Assembly: GCF_026278345.1 (NCBI RefSeq)
Contig: NZ_CP111085.1
Coordinates: 4,994,282-5,058,281, forward strand
Reading direction: 5' to 3'
DNA: 64,000 nucleotides
Source: Tellurirhabdus rosea
GTDB taxonomy: Bacteria > Bacteroidota > Bacteroidia > Cytophagales > Spirosomataceae
In this document: in pieces, positions 40,175-49,893 of the stretch
Layout of the letters: the number at the start of each line of letters is the position of its first letter
Numbering within the stretch: position 1 is the first letter of the stretch
Notes under the pieces: generated by a model
What the model was told of the DNA's origin: nothing
The model's input: the letters and a program-made list of their open reading frames with translations, nothing else
Databases searched by the model: none
Program-made: the position numbers and the translations under genes

Positions 40175-42457
40175 ATGAAAACGACCCTATCCCATATCGC
40201 CCTCCTGCTTTCCCTCAGCCTTACGGCACTGGGGCAGATGCAGCCGTTTACCTTGCAGGAGGTCCGGCTGACGGGAGGGCCGTTTAAGCAGGCCCAGGAC
40301 GTTGACCTGACCTATATCCTGGCCCTGAACCCGGACAAACTCCTGGCTCCGTACCTCATCGACGCGGGCTTACCCCTCAAAGCGCAGCGGTACGGCAACT
40401 GGGAAAGCGTCGGCCTGGATGGGCATATCGGCGGGCATTACCTGTCGGCGCTGGCCATGATGTACGCCTCTACCGGCGAGCCCGAACTGAAAAAACGACT
40501 GGATTACATGGTGGCCGAACTGGCTCGCTGTCAGGCCCAAAACGGCAACGGCTACGTCGGAGGTATTCCGCAGGGGAAGGTGTTCTGGGAACGGATTCAC
40601 AAAGGCGATATCGACGGTAGTGGTTTTGGGCTGAACAACACCTGGGTGCCGCTCTACAATATTCACAAACTGTTTGCGGGACTGCGCGACGCCTACGAAT
40701 ACGCCGGCAATCAACAGGCTAAACAGGTGCTGGTTGGCCTGGGCGATTGGTTCATTGAGCTACTGAAACCCCTGTCCGACGAGCAGGTTCAGCAGATTCT
40801 CCGCACCGAACACGGCGGCATCAACGAGACGTTTGCCGATTTGTACATTCTGACCAGGGATAAAAAGTATCTGGAAACGGCCCAACGGCTGTCGCACCGG
40901 GCGCTGCTGAATCCGTTGCTCGAAAAGCAGGATAAACTGACCGGTCTGCACGCCAACACCCAGATTCCGAAGGTGATCGGCTACGAAAAAATCGCCAGGC
41001 TGACCGGTAGGGCCGACTGGTCGGAGGCCGCGACGTACTTTTGGCAGAACGTCTCGCAAACCCGTTCGGTGGCCTTCGGCGGCAACAGCGTTCGGGAACA
41101 CTTCAACCCCACAACCGATTTCAGCCAATTGCTGCGGTCGAATCAGGGCCCCGAAACCTGCAACTCGTTCAACATGCTCCGGCTGAGCAAAGCCCTGTTT
41201 CTGGACAAGAACGACGTAAGTTTTCTGGACTTCTACGAGCGCACGCTGTACAACCATATTCTGTCGAGCCAGCATCCCGAAAAAGGCGGCTTCGTGTATT
41301 TCACGCCCATCCGTCCGAACCACTACCGCGTGTATTCGCAGCCCGAAACGAGCATGTGGTGTTGCGTAGGGTCGGGGCTGGAGAATCACACCAAATACGG
41401 CGAATTGATTTACAGTCATTCGGCGAAAGACCTGTTTGTAAATCTCTTTGTGCCCTCCACCCTTGATTGGAAAGCAACCGGCCTCAAACTGACACAACGC
41501 ACCGGGTTTCCGTACCAGAATGCGTCTGAACTACTTTTAGAAACAACAAAACCACAGGAATTTGCCCTCAACATCCGCTACCCGAAATGGGCCGAAAGCC
41601 TGGAGGTATTGGTCAATGGGAAAGTGCAGGCCATTAGTGGTAAGCCCGCTGGTTACGTGGCTATTTCGCGGAAATGGAAATCGGGCGACAAGGTGATGGT
41701 TCGTTTTAAAACCGCTACCCGCCTGGAGCAGCTACCCGATGGCTCTAACTGGTCTGCCTTTGTGCATGGCCCGATTGTGCTGGCCGCTAAAACGTCCACC
41801 GCTGACCTGAAAGGTCTTTTTGCCGACGATAGCCGGATGGGCCACGAGACGAAAGGGAAACTCATTCCACTCACCAATGCCTACGCGCTTGTGGGGGAGC
41901 CGGCCTCGTATCTGACCCAACTGAAACCGATGGGCAGGCTGCGGTTCCGATTGGACACGCTGACGCTGCAACCCTTCTACGAGGTGCACGACGCCCGTTA
42001 CCAGATGTATTTCCAAACCTTTACCCCGGCGGCTTTTGCAGAGCAGCAGGCTCGCCTGAAACAGCAGGAAACCGAAGCCCTGGCCCTGGAAGCCATTACG
42101 GTCGATAAGGTAAATTGCGGAGAACAACAGCCCGAAGTAGACCACGCCTACCAGGGCGAAAAAAGCGATTCGGGCTATGACGACGAGCAGTTTTGGCGGC
42201 GTACCCGCAGATATTTTTCCTACCAGCTCCAGAATAAGGAATTGGCAGGTAAAACCATTTTGATCGTGGCTTTAGACGATATACAACCCGACAATGTAAC
42301 CTTTTCAATCGATGACGCCCCCGCCGAAGTAATCGCAAGAGAGGGAAAAACGATTCGATTGAAAGTCAGGGACAAAAAGGTGGTCACGCTGACCATCTCG
42401 GCCCAGAACGGAAAGCCAACCCCCCGCATCAACCAGATCAGAGTCTTAACCCATTAA
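40175..42457 (+). CDS. Glycoside hydrolase family 127/146 beta-L-arabinofuranosidase
   Basis: Secreted enzyme of 760 residues (signal ends near LTALGQ). It has the DUF1680 (alpha/alpha)6 barrel with zinc-thiolate site: E327-x-C329 in GPETCNSFNMLRLSKALF and C396-C397 in SMWCCVGSGLENHTKYGE. By comparison with bifidobacterial HypBA1 the first Cys of the CC pair is the nucleophile, and E308 in SVREHF is the likely acid/base. C-terminal extension of about 150 residues after the barrel. It removes beta-L-arabinofuranose from glycans or glycoproteins. Starts 11 nt after the GH43 stop. Confidence 0.92.
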   Translation: MKTTLSHIALLLSLSLTALGQMQPFTLQEVRLTGGPFKQAQDVDLTYILALNPDKLLAPYLIDAGLPLKAQRYGNWESVGLDGHIGGHYLSALAMMYASTGEPELKKRLDYMVAELARCQAQNGNGYVGGIPQGKVFWERIHKGDIDGSGFGLNNTWVPLYNIHKLFAGLRDAYEYAGNQQAKQVLVGLGDWFIELLKPLSDEQVQQILRTEHGGINETFADLYILTRDKKYLETAQRLSHRALLNPLLEKQDKLTGLHANTQIPKVIGYEKIARLTGRADWSEAATYFWQNVSQTRSVAFGGNSVREHFNPTTDFSQLLRSNQGPETCNSFNMLRLSKALFLDKNDVSFLDFYERTLYNHILSSQHPEKGGFVYFTPIRPNHYRVYSQPETSMWCCVGSGLENHTKYGELIYSHSAKDLFVNLFVPSTLDWKATGLKLTQRTGFPYQNASELLLETTKPQEFALNIRYPKWAESLEVLVNGKVQAISGKPAGYVAISRKWKSGDKVMVRFKTATRLEQLPDGSNWSAFVHGPIVLAAKTSTADLKGLFADDSRMGHETKGKLIPLTNAYALVGEPASYLTQLKPMGRLRFRLDTLTLQPFYEVHDARYQMYFQTFTPAAFAEQQARLKQQETEALALEAITVDKVNCGEQQPEVDHAYQGEKSDSGYDDEQFWRRTRRYFSYQLQNKELAGKTILIVALDDIQPDNVTFSIDDAPAEVIAREGKTIRLKVRDKKVVTLTISAQNGKPTPRINQIRVLTH

Positions 42458-42471
42458 CCATCGTTTTCGAC

Positions 42472-43005
42472 ATGCTTAAGCAGTTTCGTGTTGCCCTCAA
42501 ATGCGTCATTATGACACTATTTGGCTGTGCCTGGGGGATGCTCTCCCACGCCCAGTCCACCTTCGCCAGCAAAACCATCGGGATCGGGGTGGTGGTGGCC
42601 GATATCAACCGCTCGCTGGACTTTTACGTGAATGGCATCGGCATGGTCAAAACGGGAAGTTTCACCATTACCGAAGAGTTTGGCAAACGCTCCGGCCTGA
42701 CCGGTGGTGCATCGGCGGCGGTCACCATCCTCAAACTGGAAAATAGCCCGGAAGCTACCGACTGGAAGCTGATGAGCTTCGGCAGCAAAGCGGCGCACCC
42801 CAAACCCAAACACATTCAGGACGATACGGGAATGCAGTACATCACCCTCCAGGTGAAAGCCCTGCAGCCCATCATCGACCGGCTGAGCCGCATGAAGGTT
42901 CCGTTTCTGGGCAGCACGCCCACACCCCTGAACGATAAGGCCCATTTCGTGCTGGTGCAGGACCCCGACGGCACCTTTATCGAACTCATTGGCCCGCTTC
43001 AATAG
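42472..43005 (+). CDS. Secreted VOC-superfamily protein
   Basis: A 177-residue single-module VOC (glyoxalase/bleomycin-resistance fold) protein with a signal peptide ending near MLSHAQ. The fold begins KTIGIGVVVADINRSLDFYV, with the second half at MQYITLQVKALQPIIDRLS and ending VQDPDGTFIELIGP, whose Glu is a usual metal ligand. It is embedded in the glycosidase operon with 14 and 26 nt gaps, so it is coexpressed with secreted enzymes. A periplasmic VOC protein has no obvious glycan role; it may bind or detoxify a sugar-linked phenolic such as ferulate. This is speculation. Confidence 0.82.
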   Translation: MLKQFRVALKCVIMTLFGCAWGMLSHAQSTFASKTIGIGVVVADINRSLDFYVNGIGMVKTGSFTITEEFGKRSGLTGGASAAVTILKLENSPEATDWKLMSFGSKAAHPKPKHIQDDTGMQYITLQVKALQPIIDRLSRMKVPFLGSTPTPLNDKAHFVLVQDPDGTFIELIGPLQ

Positions 43006-43031
43006 ACCCTGACTTCTTCTTTTTTTGCTTC

Positions 43032-44621
43032 ATGACAACGAAAGCAATCAAACAGATTTTTCTGACCATTGGGCTACTGCTGGGCTACGGGGCCGCGGTT
43101 GCGCAAACCGCCGGGAGCCCGGTCGCACCGAACCCCATTATCTACGCCGATGTGCCCGACATGGCCATGATTCGGGTGGGCGATACGTACTACATGAGCA
43201 GCACCACCATGCACCTGAGTCCGGGGCTGCCGATTATGAAGTCGAAAGACCTGGTCAACTGGCAGTTGGTGGGGTATGCCTACGACACGCTGACGACCGT
43301 GGACGCCATGAGCCTGCGCAACGGCAAGAGCACCTACGGACGCGGTTCGTGGGCCAGTAGCCTGCGTTATCACAACGGCCTGTACTACGCCACCACCTTT
43401 GCCCAAACCAGCGGCCGAACGCACATTTACACGACCAGGAATATCGAGAAAGGCCCGTGGAAAGAAGTATCGTTTAAGCCGTCTTACCACGATCATAGCC
43501 TGTTTTTTGACGATGACGGCCGGACGTACCTTATCTACGGTGCGGGCAAGCTCAATATCGTCGAACTGAATGCCGATGCCTCGGGCATAAAGCCCGGCAC
43601 CACCGAACAGGTTCTGATTGAAAACGCCAGTACGCCATCTGGTACGGGCCCGGGGCTACCGGCTGAAGGCTCGCAACTGTTCAAGGTGAAGGGGAAATAT
43701 TACCTCTTCAACATCAGTTGGCCACGGGGCGGCATGCGGACGGTAATCATTCACCGGGCGGATAAGATCACCGGCCCCTGGGAGGGTCGCGTGGCGTTGC
43801 AGGATAAGGGTGTGGCCCAGGGCGGGCTGATCGACACGCCCGACGGACGCTGGTTTGCGTACCTCTTCCGCGATTTTGGCGGGGTGGGACGCATTCCGTA
43901 TCTGGTTCCGGTGAAGTGGGAGGATGGTTGGCCGGTGCTGGGCGAAAACGGCAAAGTGCCCGAAACCCTCGAACTGCCTGCCAGCAAAGGGCTGATTCCG
44001 GGGCTGGTAAACTCCGACGAATTCAGCCGCAAAAAAGGGGAGGCCGCCCTGCCGCTGGTGTGGCAGTGGAATCACAACCCCGACAATAGCCTGTGGTCGG
44101 TGACGGAGCGGAAGGGGTATCTGCGGCTGAAAACCGGCCGTACCGATACTTCGTTCGTGATGGCTCGCAATACGCTGACGCAACGTACCATCGGCCCTGA
44201 AAGTGCAGGTTCCACGTTGCTTGATGCATCGAACCTGAAAGACGGCGACTTTGCCGGGTTGAGCCTGTTGCAGAAAAATTACGGGCTGGTCGGCGTGAAG
44301 ATGGAAAACGGAAACCGCTCGGTGGTGATGGTCAGCGCTTCATCAGGCAAGCCGGTGGAGGTGCAACGCGTGCCGCTGGGCCAGAAAACGGTTTACCTGA
44401 AAGCTGACTGCGATTTCCGCGACCGGAAAGATACCGCCCGTTTCTTGTACAGCCTCGACGGCAAAACCTGGACCCCCATTGGCGAGCCGCTGAAAATGCC
44501 CTACACGATTCCGCATTTTATGGGCTACCGCTTCGGGCTGTTCAACTACGCCACCGCGCAAACGGGCGGTTTTGCCGACTTTGATTACTTCCGTATTAGT
44601 GACACGATCACCGGGAAATAA
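43032..44621 (+). CDS. Glycoside hydrolase family 43, member 2
   Basis: Secreted enzyme of 529 residues with signal ending near GAAVAQ. Propeller domain with base D43 (ADVPDMAMIRVGDTYYM), D154 (YHDHSLFF) and acid E212 (PAEGSQLFKVKGKYYL), then an about 200-residue beta-sandwich. It resembles the GH43_12-type beta-xylosidase/alpha-L-arabinofuranosidase group more than member 1, which shares little sequence beyond the motifs. The next gene's true start is 25 nt downstream. Confidence 0.88.
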   Translation: MTTKAIKQIFLTIGLLLGYGAAVAQTAGSPVAPNPIIYADVPDMAMIRVGDTYYMSSTTMHLSPGLPIMKSKDLVNWQLVGYAYDTLTTVDAMSLRNGKSTYGRGSWASSLRYHNGLYYATTFAQTSGRTHIYTTRNIEKGPWKEVSFKPSYHDHSLFFDDDGRTYLIYGAGKLNIVELNADASGIKPGTTEQVLIENASTPSGTGPGLPAEGSQLFKVKGKYYLFNISWPRGGMRTVIIHRADKITGPWEGRVALQDKGVAQGGLIDTPDGRWFAYLFRDFGGVGRIPYLVPVKWEDGWPVLGENGKVPETLELPASKGLIPGLVNSDEFSRKKGEAALPLVWQWNHNPDNSLWSVTERKGYLRLKTGRTDTSFVMARNTLTQRTIGPESAGSTLLDASNLKDGDFAGLSLLQKNYGLVGVKMENGNRSVVMVSASSGKPVEVQRVPLGQKTVYLKADCDFRDRKDTARFLYSLDGKTWTPIGEPLKMPYTIPHFMGYRFGLFNYATAQTGGFADFDYFRISDTITGK

Positions 44622-44646
44622 GACCTTTTCTTTTCATCAATTCAAT

Positions 44647-46593
44647 ATGAAGTACGCATTTTATCTTTTGTTGTTTACCGTCTTCTGGGCGAATGCCCAA
44701 ACCCCGACAACTACGGTCACCAGCCCGGACGGAAAGCTGGTGGTGGTGGTCTCGCTGGAAGAGGGCAAGCCGGTTTACAATGTCTCGTTGAACCAGAAAC
44801 CGTTTTTGACCAAATCACCATTGGGTTTGAAAACCAATGTGGGCGATTTTTCGGAGGGGCTTGCCGCTGGAAAACCGGCGGTCGTGAACCGGATCGACAA
44901 CTCGTACGAATTGCCAACCATCAAAACCAGTAAGGTTCATTACGTTGCCAACGAAGCGGTCATTTCACTGACAAAAACCAATGTGCCTGCCATCGACATT
45001 ACGTTCCGGGTGAGCAATAACGATGTGGCCTTTAAGTACAAGGTCTATCCGCAAAAAGCGTCCCGATCCTGCGTGGTTAATGAGGAACTGTCTGGCTTTG
45101 TGTTACCCGCCGGTACAACCACGTTTCTGTCGGCGCAAAGCAAAGCGATGGTGGGTTTTGCCCGAACCATGCCCAGCTACGAGATTCCGTACACGGTCGA
45201 TGATACGCTGGGCAAGAACGGCCGGGGCAATGGCTACACCTTTCCCTGCCTGTTCAAGGTCAATACCAACGGCTGGGTGTTGATTTCGGAAACGGGTGTC
45301 GACAGCCGTTACTGCGCGAGCCGCCTGCTGGGCCGTCCCGGTGGCTTGTACACCATTGGTTATCCGATGCCCGATGAGAACAACGGCATCGGCACCTCGG
45401 CACCGGGTATCCCTTTGCCGGGCGAAACGCCCTGGCGCACGATTACGGTCGGCGAATCGCTGGCCCCGATTGTGGAGACAACCGTGCCTTTCGATCTGGT
45501 CGAGCCCCGGTATGAGGCTTCCCAGAAATACCAGTATACCAAAGGCTCATGGAGCTGGATTATTGGTATGGACAGCCGAACGGTGTACGACGAACAGATT
45601 CGCTATATCGATTTCAGCGCAGCCATGGGCTATCAGACCGTATTGATTGATGCCCTTTGGGATACGCAGATCGGCCGAGACAAAATAGCCGAACTGGCCA
45701 AATACGGGGCCAAAAAAGGGGTTAGCCTGTATTTGTGGTACAACTCTAACGGCTATTGGAACGACGCCCCACAGGGACCGCGGGGGATCATGGACAACAC
45801 CATTGCCCGCCGGAAAGAAATGGCCTGGATGAAGAAGATAGGCGTAAAAGGCATCAAAGTTGACTTCTTCGGGGGCGACAAACAGGAGACGATGAAGCTG
45901 TACGAAGACATTCTGTACGACGCAAACGACTACGGTATCCTGTGCATTTTTCACGGGTCGACCCTGCCCCGTGGATGGGAGCGGATGTACCCCAACTATG
46001 CCGCCAGCGAAGCCGTTCTGGCCAGCGAAAACCTGGCTTTCTCACAACGGAGCTGCGACATGGAAGCGTTTAACGCCACCATTCACCCGTTTGTCCGCAA
46101 CACGGTGGGCAGCATGGATTTTGGCGGCAGCGCCCTGAACAAATTCTATAACGCGAATAACACGCCGAACAAAGGATCGAAACGGGTCACGTCTGACGTG
46201 TACGCGCTGGCAACGGCAGTATTGTTTCAGAGTGGCGTTCAGCATTTTGCATTAGCACCCAACAACCTGACGGATGCACCGGACTGGGCTATTAGCTTCA
46301 TGAAAACGGTGCCTACAACCTGGGACGAAGTTCGCTACATTGATGGGTATCCGGGCAAGTACGTTGTGCTGGCACGTCGGCATGGTAGTACCTGGTATGT
46401 GGCTGGCGTAAATGCGCAAAAAGAACCGCTGAAACTGACTGTGAAACTGCCCATGATCGCGGCCGGGGCCACCTACAAAAAATACAGCGACGACGCTCAG
46501 TTAGCGGGGAAGGTAACCACCGAAACATTCCCCAAAAATCAGAAAACTGAATTGGTCATTCCTACCAATGGTGCAGTTCTACTTGTAAAGTAA
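44647..46593 (+). CDS. Glycoside hydrolase family 97, retaining (alpha-galactosidase-like)
   Basis: Secreted enzyme of 648 residues from ATG 44647; the frame is open upstream into the GH43 gene, but the signal peptide MKYAFYLLLFTVFWANAQ fixes the start. N-terminal beta-sandwich TVTSPDGKLVVVVSLEEGKP, then a TIM barrel with SWSWIIGMDSRTVYDEQIRY. The motif GIKVDFFGGD places an Asp (D406) where retaining GH97 enzymes such as BT1871 have their nucleophile, arguing for alpha-galactosidase-type chemistry and against the inverting alpha-glucosidases of starch loci. Calcium is a usual cofactor. Confidence 0.9.
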   Translation: MKYAFYLLLFTVFWANAQTPTTTVTSPDGKLVVVVSLEEGKPVYNVSLNQKPFLTKSPLGLKTNVGDFSEGLAAGKPAVVNRIDNSYELPTIKTSKVHYVANEAVISLTKTNVPAIDITFRVSNNDVAFKYKVYPQKASRSCVVNEELSGFVLPAGTTTFLSAQSKAMVGFARTMPSYEIPYTVDDTLGKNGRGNGYTFPCLFKVNTNGWVLISETGVDSRYCASRLLGRPGGLYTIGYPMPDENNGIGTSAPGIPLPGETPWRTITVGESLAPIVETTVPFDLVEPRYEASQKYQYTKGSWSWIIGMDSRTVYDEQIRYIDFSAAMGYQTVLIDALWDTQIGRDKIAELAKYGAKKGVSLYLWYNSNGYWNDAPQGPRGIMDNTIARRKEMAWMKKIGVKGIKVDFFGGDKQETMKLYEDILYDANDYGILCIFHGSTLPRGWERMYPNYAASEAVLASENLAFSQRSCDMEAFNATIHPFVRNTVGSMDFGGSALNKFYNANNTPNKGSKRVTSDVYALATAVLFQSGVQHFALAPNNLTDAPDWAISFMKTVPTTWDEVRYIDGYPGKYVVLARRHGSTWYVAGVNAQKEPLKLTVKLPMIAAGATYKKYSDDAQLAGKVTTETFPKNQKTELVIPTNGAVLLVK

Positions 46594-46680
46594 AGGTCCG
46601 ACGTTCGATGGTCAGCTTTCTTTAAAAGGCTCGATCTCAATGAAAAATGACATCGTCCTACCTCTTGATCTTTACCTGAA

Positions 46681-47961
46681 ATGAAAAAAGTTGTAAAGAC
46701 AATTGCCCTATTCGGTATCCTGACTGCCATCGGCTGTAAGAAACCAGCCGATGAGCCCGCGGTCAATTACCTGAAGGTCAACGTTGCCCCGCAGACCACC
46801 TTCCAGACCATCACGGGTTTCGGTGGAGCGAACCGCATGTGGGGAACAGCCTCCCTCAAACCCGCCGAAGCAGCCAAAGCGTTTGGGACAGGCGATAACG
46901 AACTGGGGTTAAGTATCTTTAGGGTCCGCTTGTCTTCCAATAAAAATGAATGGCCGATCATTGTCGAAGCGGTTAAGGAAGCCAACAAACGAAACGTGAA
47001 GGTACTGGCTTCGCCCTGGTCTCCACCGCCCGCGCTGAAGAGCAACAACAGCGATGTGCGGGGAACCCTGCTGCCCGAAAACTATAAGGCGTTCAAAGAC
47101 TACATCAACGAGTTTCTGGCCTTTATGACCAGCAACGGGGCCAAAATCGATGTGGTGTCCATCCAGAACGAACCCGACTGGAAACCCACTTACGAGTCCT
47201 GCGACTGGACGGCCACCGACATGATTAACTTCCTGAAGGCACCCGGTCAGATTGTGGGCGCGAAGCTGGCCGCTCCCGAATCGCTGAACTTCAACCAGCA
47301 AATGACCAACGCGCTGCTGTCTGATCCTGAGGCCGCCAGGAAGTTCGACATCATAGCCGGACACCTGTATGGCGGAGGTATCGGCAGGTTTCCGCTGGCT
47401 GAGCAACAGAAGAAGGAAATCTGGATGACCGAGTACCTCCTGAATCTCGACACCGGAAACGCGGGTGCCCCGAAATGGAGTACGTATTCGGAAACCGCAA
47501 AATGGACCGAAACCATGAAGATGCTCACCTCGGTCCACGACGCCATGACCAGCAACTGGAATGCCTACATCTGGTGGTATTTGCAGCGGTATTACTCGTT
47601 TATCGGCGATGGGGAAGAAGGAACCACCAACGGCGAAGTGCTCAGGCGGGGCTCGGCTTTTTCGCATTTTTCAAAATTCGTACGGCCGGGCTTCGTGCGA
47701 ATTGACACACAGGCCGACGGGAATTATTTCCTGAAAATAACGGCCTACCAGAACGGCCCGCAAACCGTTCTGGTCGTGCTCAATACGGCCTCATCGACGG
47801 TAAAAAACGTGCAGTTCAACGGTTTGACACCCAAATCGGCCACGGCTTACACTACTTCTGAAACAGCAACCCTGGTGAAAAAAGAGCTGACCGTTGCGGC
47901 CAAAGCGGTCACCTTCGACTTCCCCGGCAACAGCGTAACGACTTTGATTATCAATAATTAA
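46681..47961 (+). CDS. Glycoside hydrolase family 30 (GH30_8-like xylanase)
   Basis: Lipoprotein enzyme of 426 residues (lipobox LTAIGC, C19), so probably surface- or periplasm-anchored. The barrel contains FQTITGFGGANRMWGT, ASPWSPPPALKSN, acid/base E164 in SIQNEPDW and nucleophile E251 in EIWMTEYLL. A C-terminal beta-sandwich follows. GH30_8 members are endo-xylanases that often require glucuronic acid substituents; whether the Arg that recognises it is present was not established. It is the only clear endo-acting backbone enzyme of the cluster. Confidence 0.88.
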   Translation: MKKVVKTIALFGILTAIGCKKPADEPAVNYLKVNVAPQTTFQTITGFGGANRMWGTASLKPAEAAKAFGTGDNELGLSIFRVRLSSNKNEWPIIVEAVKEANKRNVKVLASPWSPPPALKSNNSDVRGTLLPENYKAFKDYINEFLAFMTSNGAKIDVVSIQNEPDWKPTYESCDWTATDMINFLKAPGQIVGAKLAAPESLNFNQQMTNALLSDPEAARKFDIIAGHLYGGGIGRFPLAEQQKKEIWMTEYLLNLDTGNAGAPKWSTYSETAKWTETMKMLTSVHDAMTSNWNAYIWWYLQRYYSFIGDGEEGTTNGEVLRRGSAFSHFSKFVRPGFVRIDTQADGNYFLKITAYQNGPQTVLVVLNTASSTVKNVQFNGLTPKSATAYTTSETATLVKKELTVAAKAVTFDFPGNSVTTLIINN

Positions 47962-48843
<882 letters not shown>

Positions 48844-48912
48844 GGCCCAACGCCTTTGACCAAAACGCGGCGGATGCTGAATGAAACTAACTACCCGTTA
48901 AACCTTACCAAC

Positions 48913-49851
48913 ATGAAGCGCTTCAGAATAACGTGGCTGACCGCAGGAAAGCAGTATACAGGCAAACTGGCGGTGGCCGGCTGGCTGCTGGCTTGCCCGC
49001 TAACGGCCACGGCGCAGGAGATCATTCCGCTGTATTCGCCAGCCGTGCCGAACTCCAAAGCCTCCGACCTCCAGGAGTCGGGGGCGGCGTCGGGCGTGCT
49101 GAAAGGCATTACCCGGCCCACGCTGGAATTTTTTAAACCCGCTCCCGGCCGGGCGTCCGGGGCGGCGGTGATCGTCATTCCCGGCGGCGGCTACGGCGTG
49201 GTCGTGTACCAGGGCGAAGGCGTGGCAACGGCGAAGGCGCTGGCGGAAAAAGGCGTGGCGGCTTTTGTGCTAAAATACCGGCTGCCCAGCGACGCCATCA
49301 TGCCCGACAAGAAAATCGGTCCGTTGCAGGATGCCCAGCAGGCCCTGAAACTGGTCCGCGACAACGCCGCCAAATGGGGAATCGACAAAGCCAAAATCGG
49401 AATTATGGGCTTCTCGGCGGGCGGCCATCTGGCTTCGACGGCCGCGACGCATTTCGAAAAGGCGTATATCGAAAACAGCAGCCAGACCAGCCTGCGGCCC
49501 GATTTTCAGGTTCTCATCTACCCGGTAATCAGCATGCAGGACAGCCTGACGCATGGCGGCTCGCGGGATAATCTGCTGGGGAAAACCCCGTCGCGGCAGG
49601 ACGCGGACCTCTTCTCCAACGAACTTCAGGTAAGGGCCAACACGCCGCCCGCCTACCTGACCCACGCGGCCGACGACAAACTGGTCGATGTGGACAACAG
49701 CATCGTCTATTTCCAAAAACTCCGGCGCCTGAAAGTCCCGGTGGAGATGCACATTTATCCCAAAGGCGATCACGGATTCATCTTCCGCCACCCCGGCTGG
49801 ATGGAGCCGCTGTTTGCCTGGATGAAAGCGAATAACTGGCTTAAAGACTAA
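48913..49851 (+). CDS. Secreted alpha/beta hydrolase, xylan-esterase-like
   Basis: Alpha/beta hydrolase of 312 residues from ATG 48913; the frame opens 57 nt earlier but the signal peptide starts here and ends near ATAQ. The fold has AAVIVIPGGGYGVVVYQGEG (oxyanion HGG-type region), nucleophile S168 in IMGFSAGGHLAS, the acid in THAADDKLVDVDNS and the His in YPKGDHGFIF. Such BD-FAE/acetyl-esterase-like enzymes occur in many plant-glycan loci and remove acetyl or feruloyl groups. It is the second esterase in a row. Confidence 0.86.
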   Translation: MKRFRITWLTAGKQYTGKLAVAGWLLACPLTATAQEIIPLYSPAVPNSKASDLQESGAASGVLKGITRPTLEFFKPAPGRASGAAVIVIPGGGYGVVVYQGEGVATAKALAEKGVAAFVLKYRLPSDAIMPDKKIGPLQDAQQALKLVRDNAAKWGIDKAKIGIMGFSAGGHLASTAATHFEKAYIENSSQTSLRPDFQVLIYPVISMQDSLTHGGSRDNLLGKTPSRQDADLFSNELQVRANTPPAYLTHAADDKLVDVDNSIVYFQKLRRLKVPVEMHIYPKGDHGFIFRHPGWMEPLFAWMKANNWLKD

Positions 49852-49893
49852 ACCCGGCCCGGCCTGCCCCAATTTCCTTAGACTTCCTGAACC

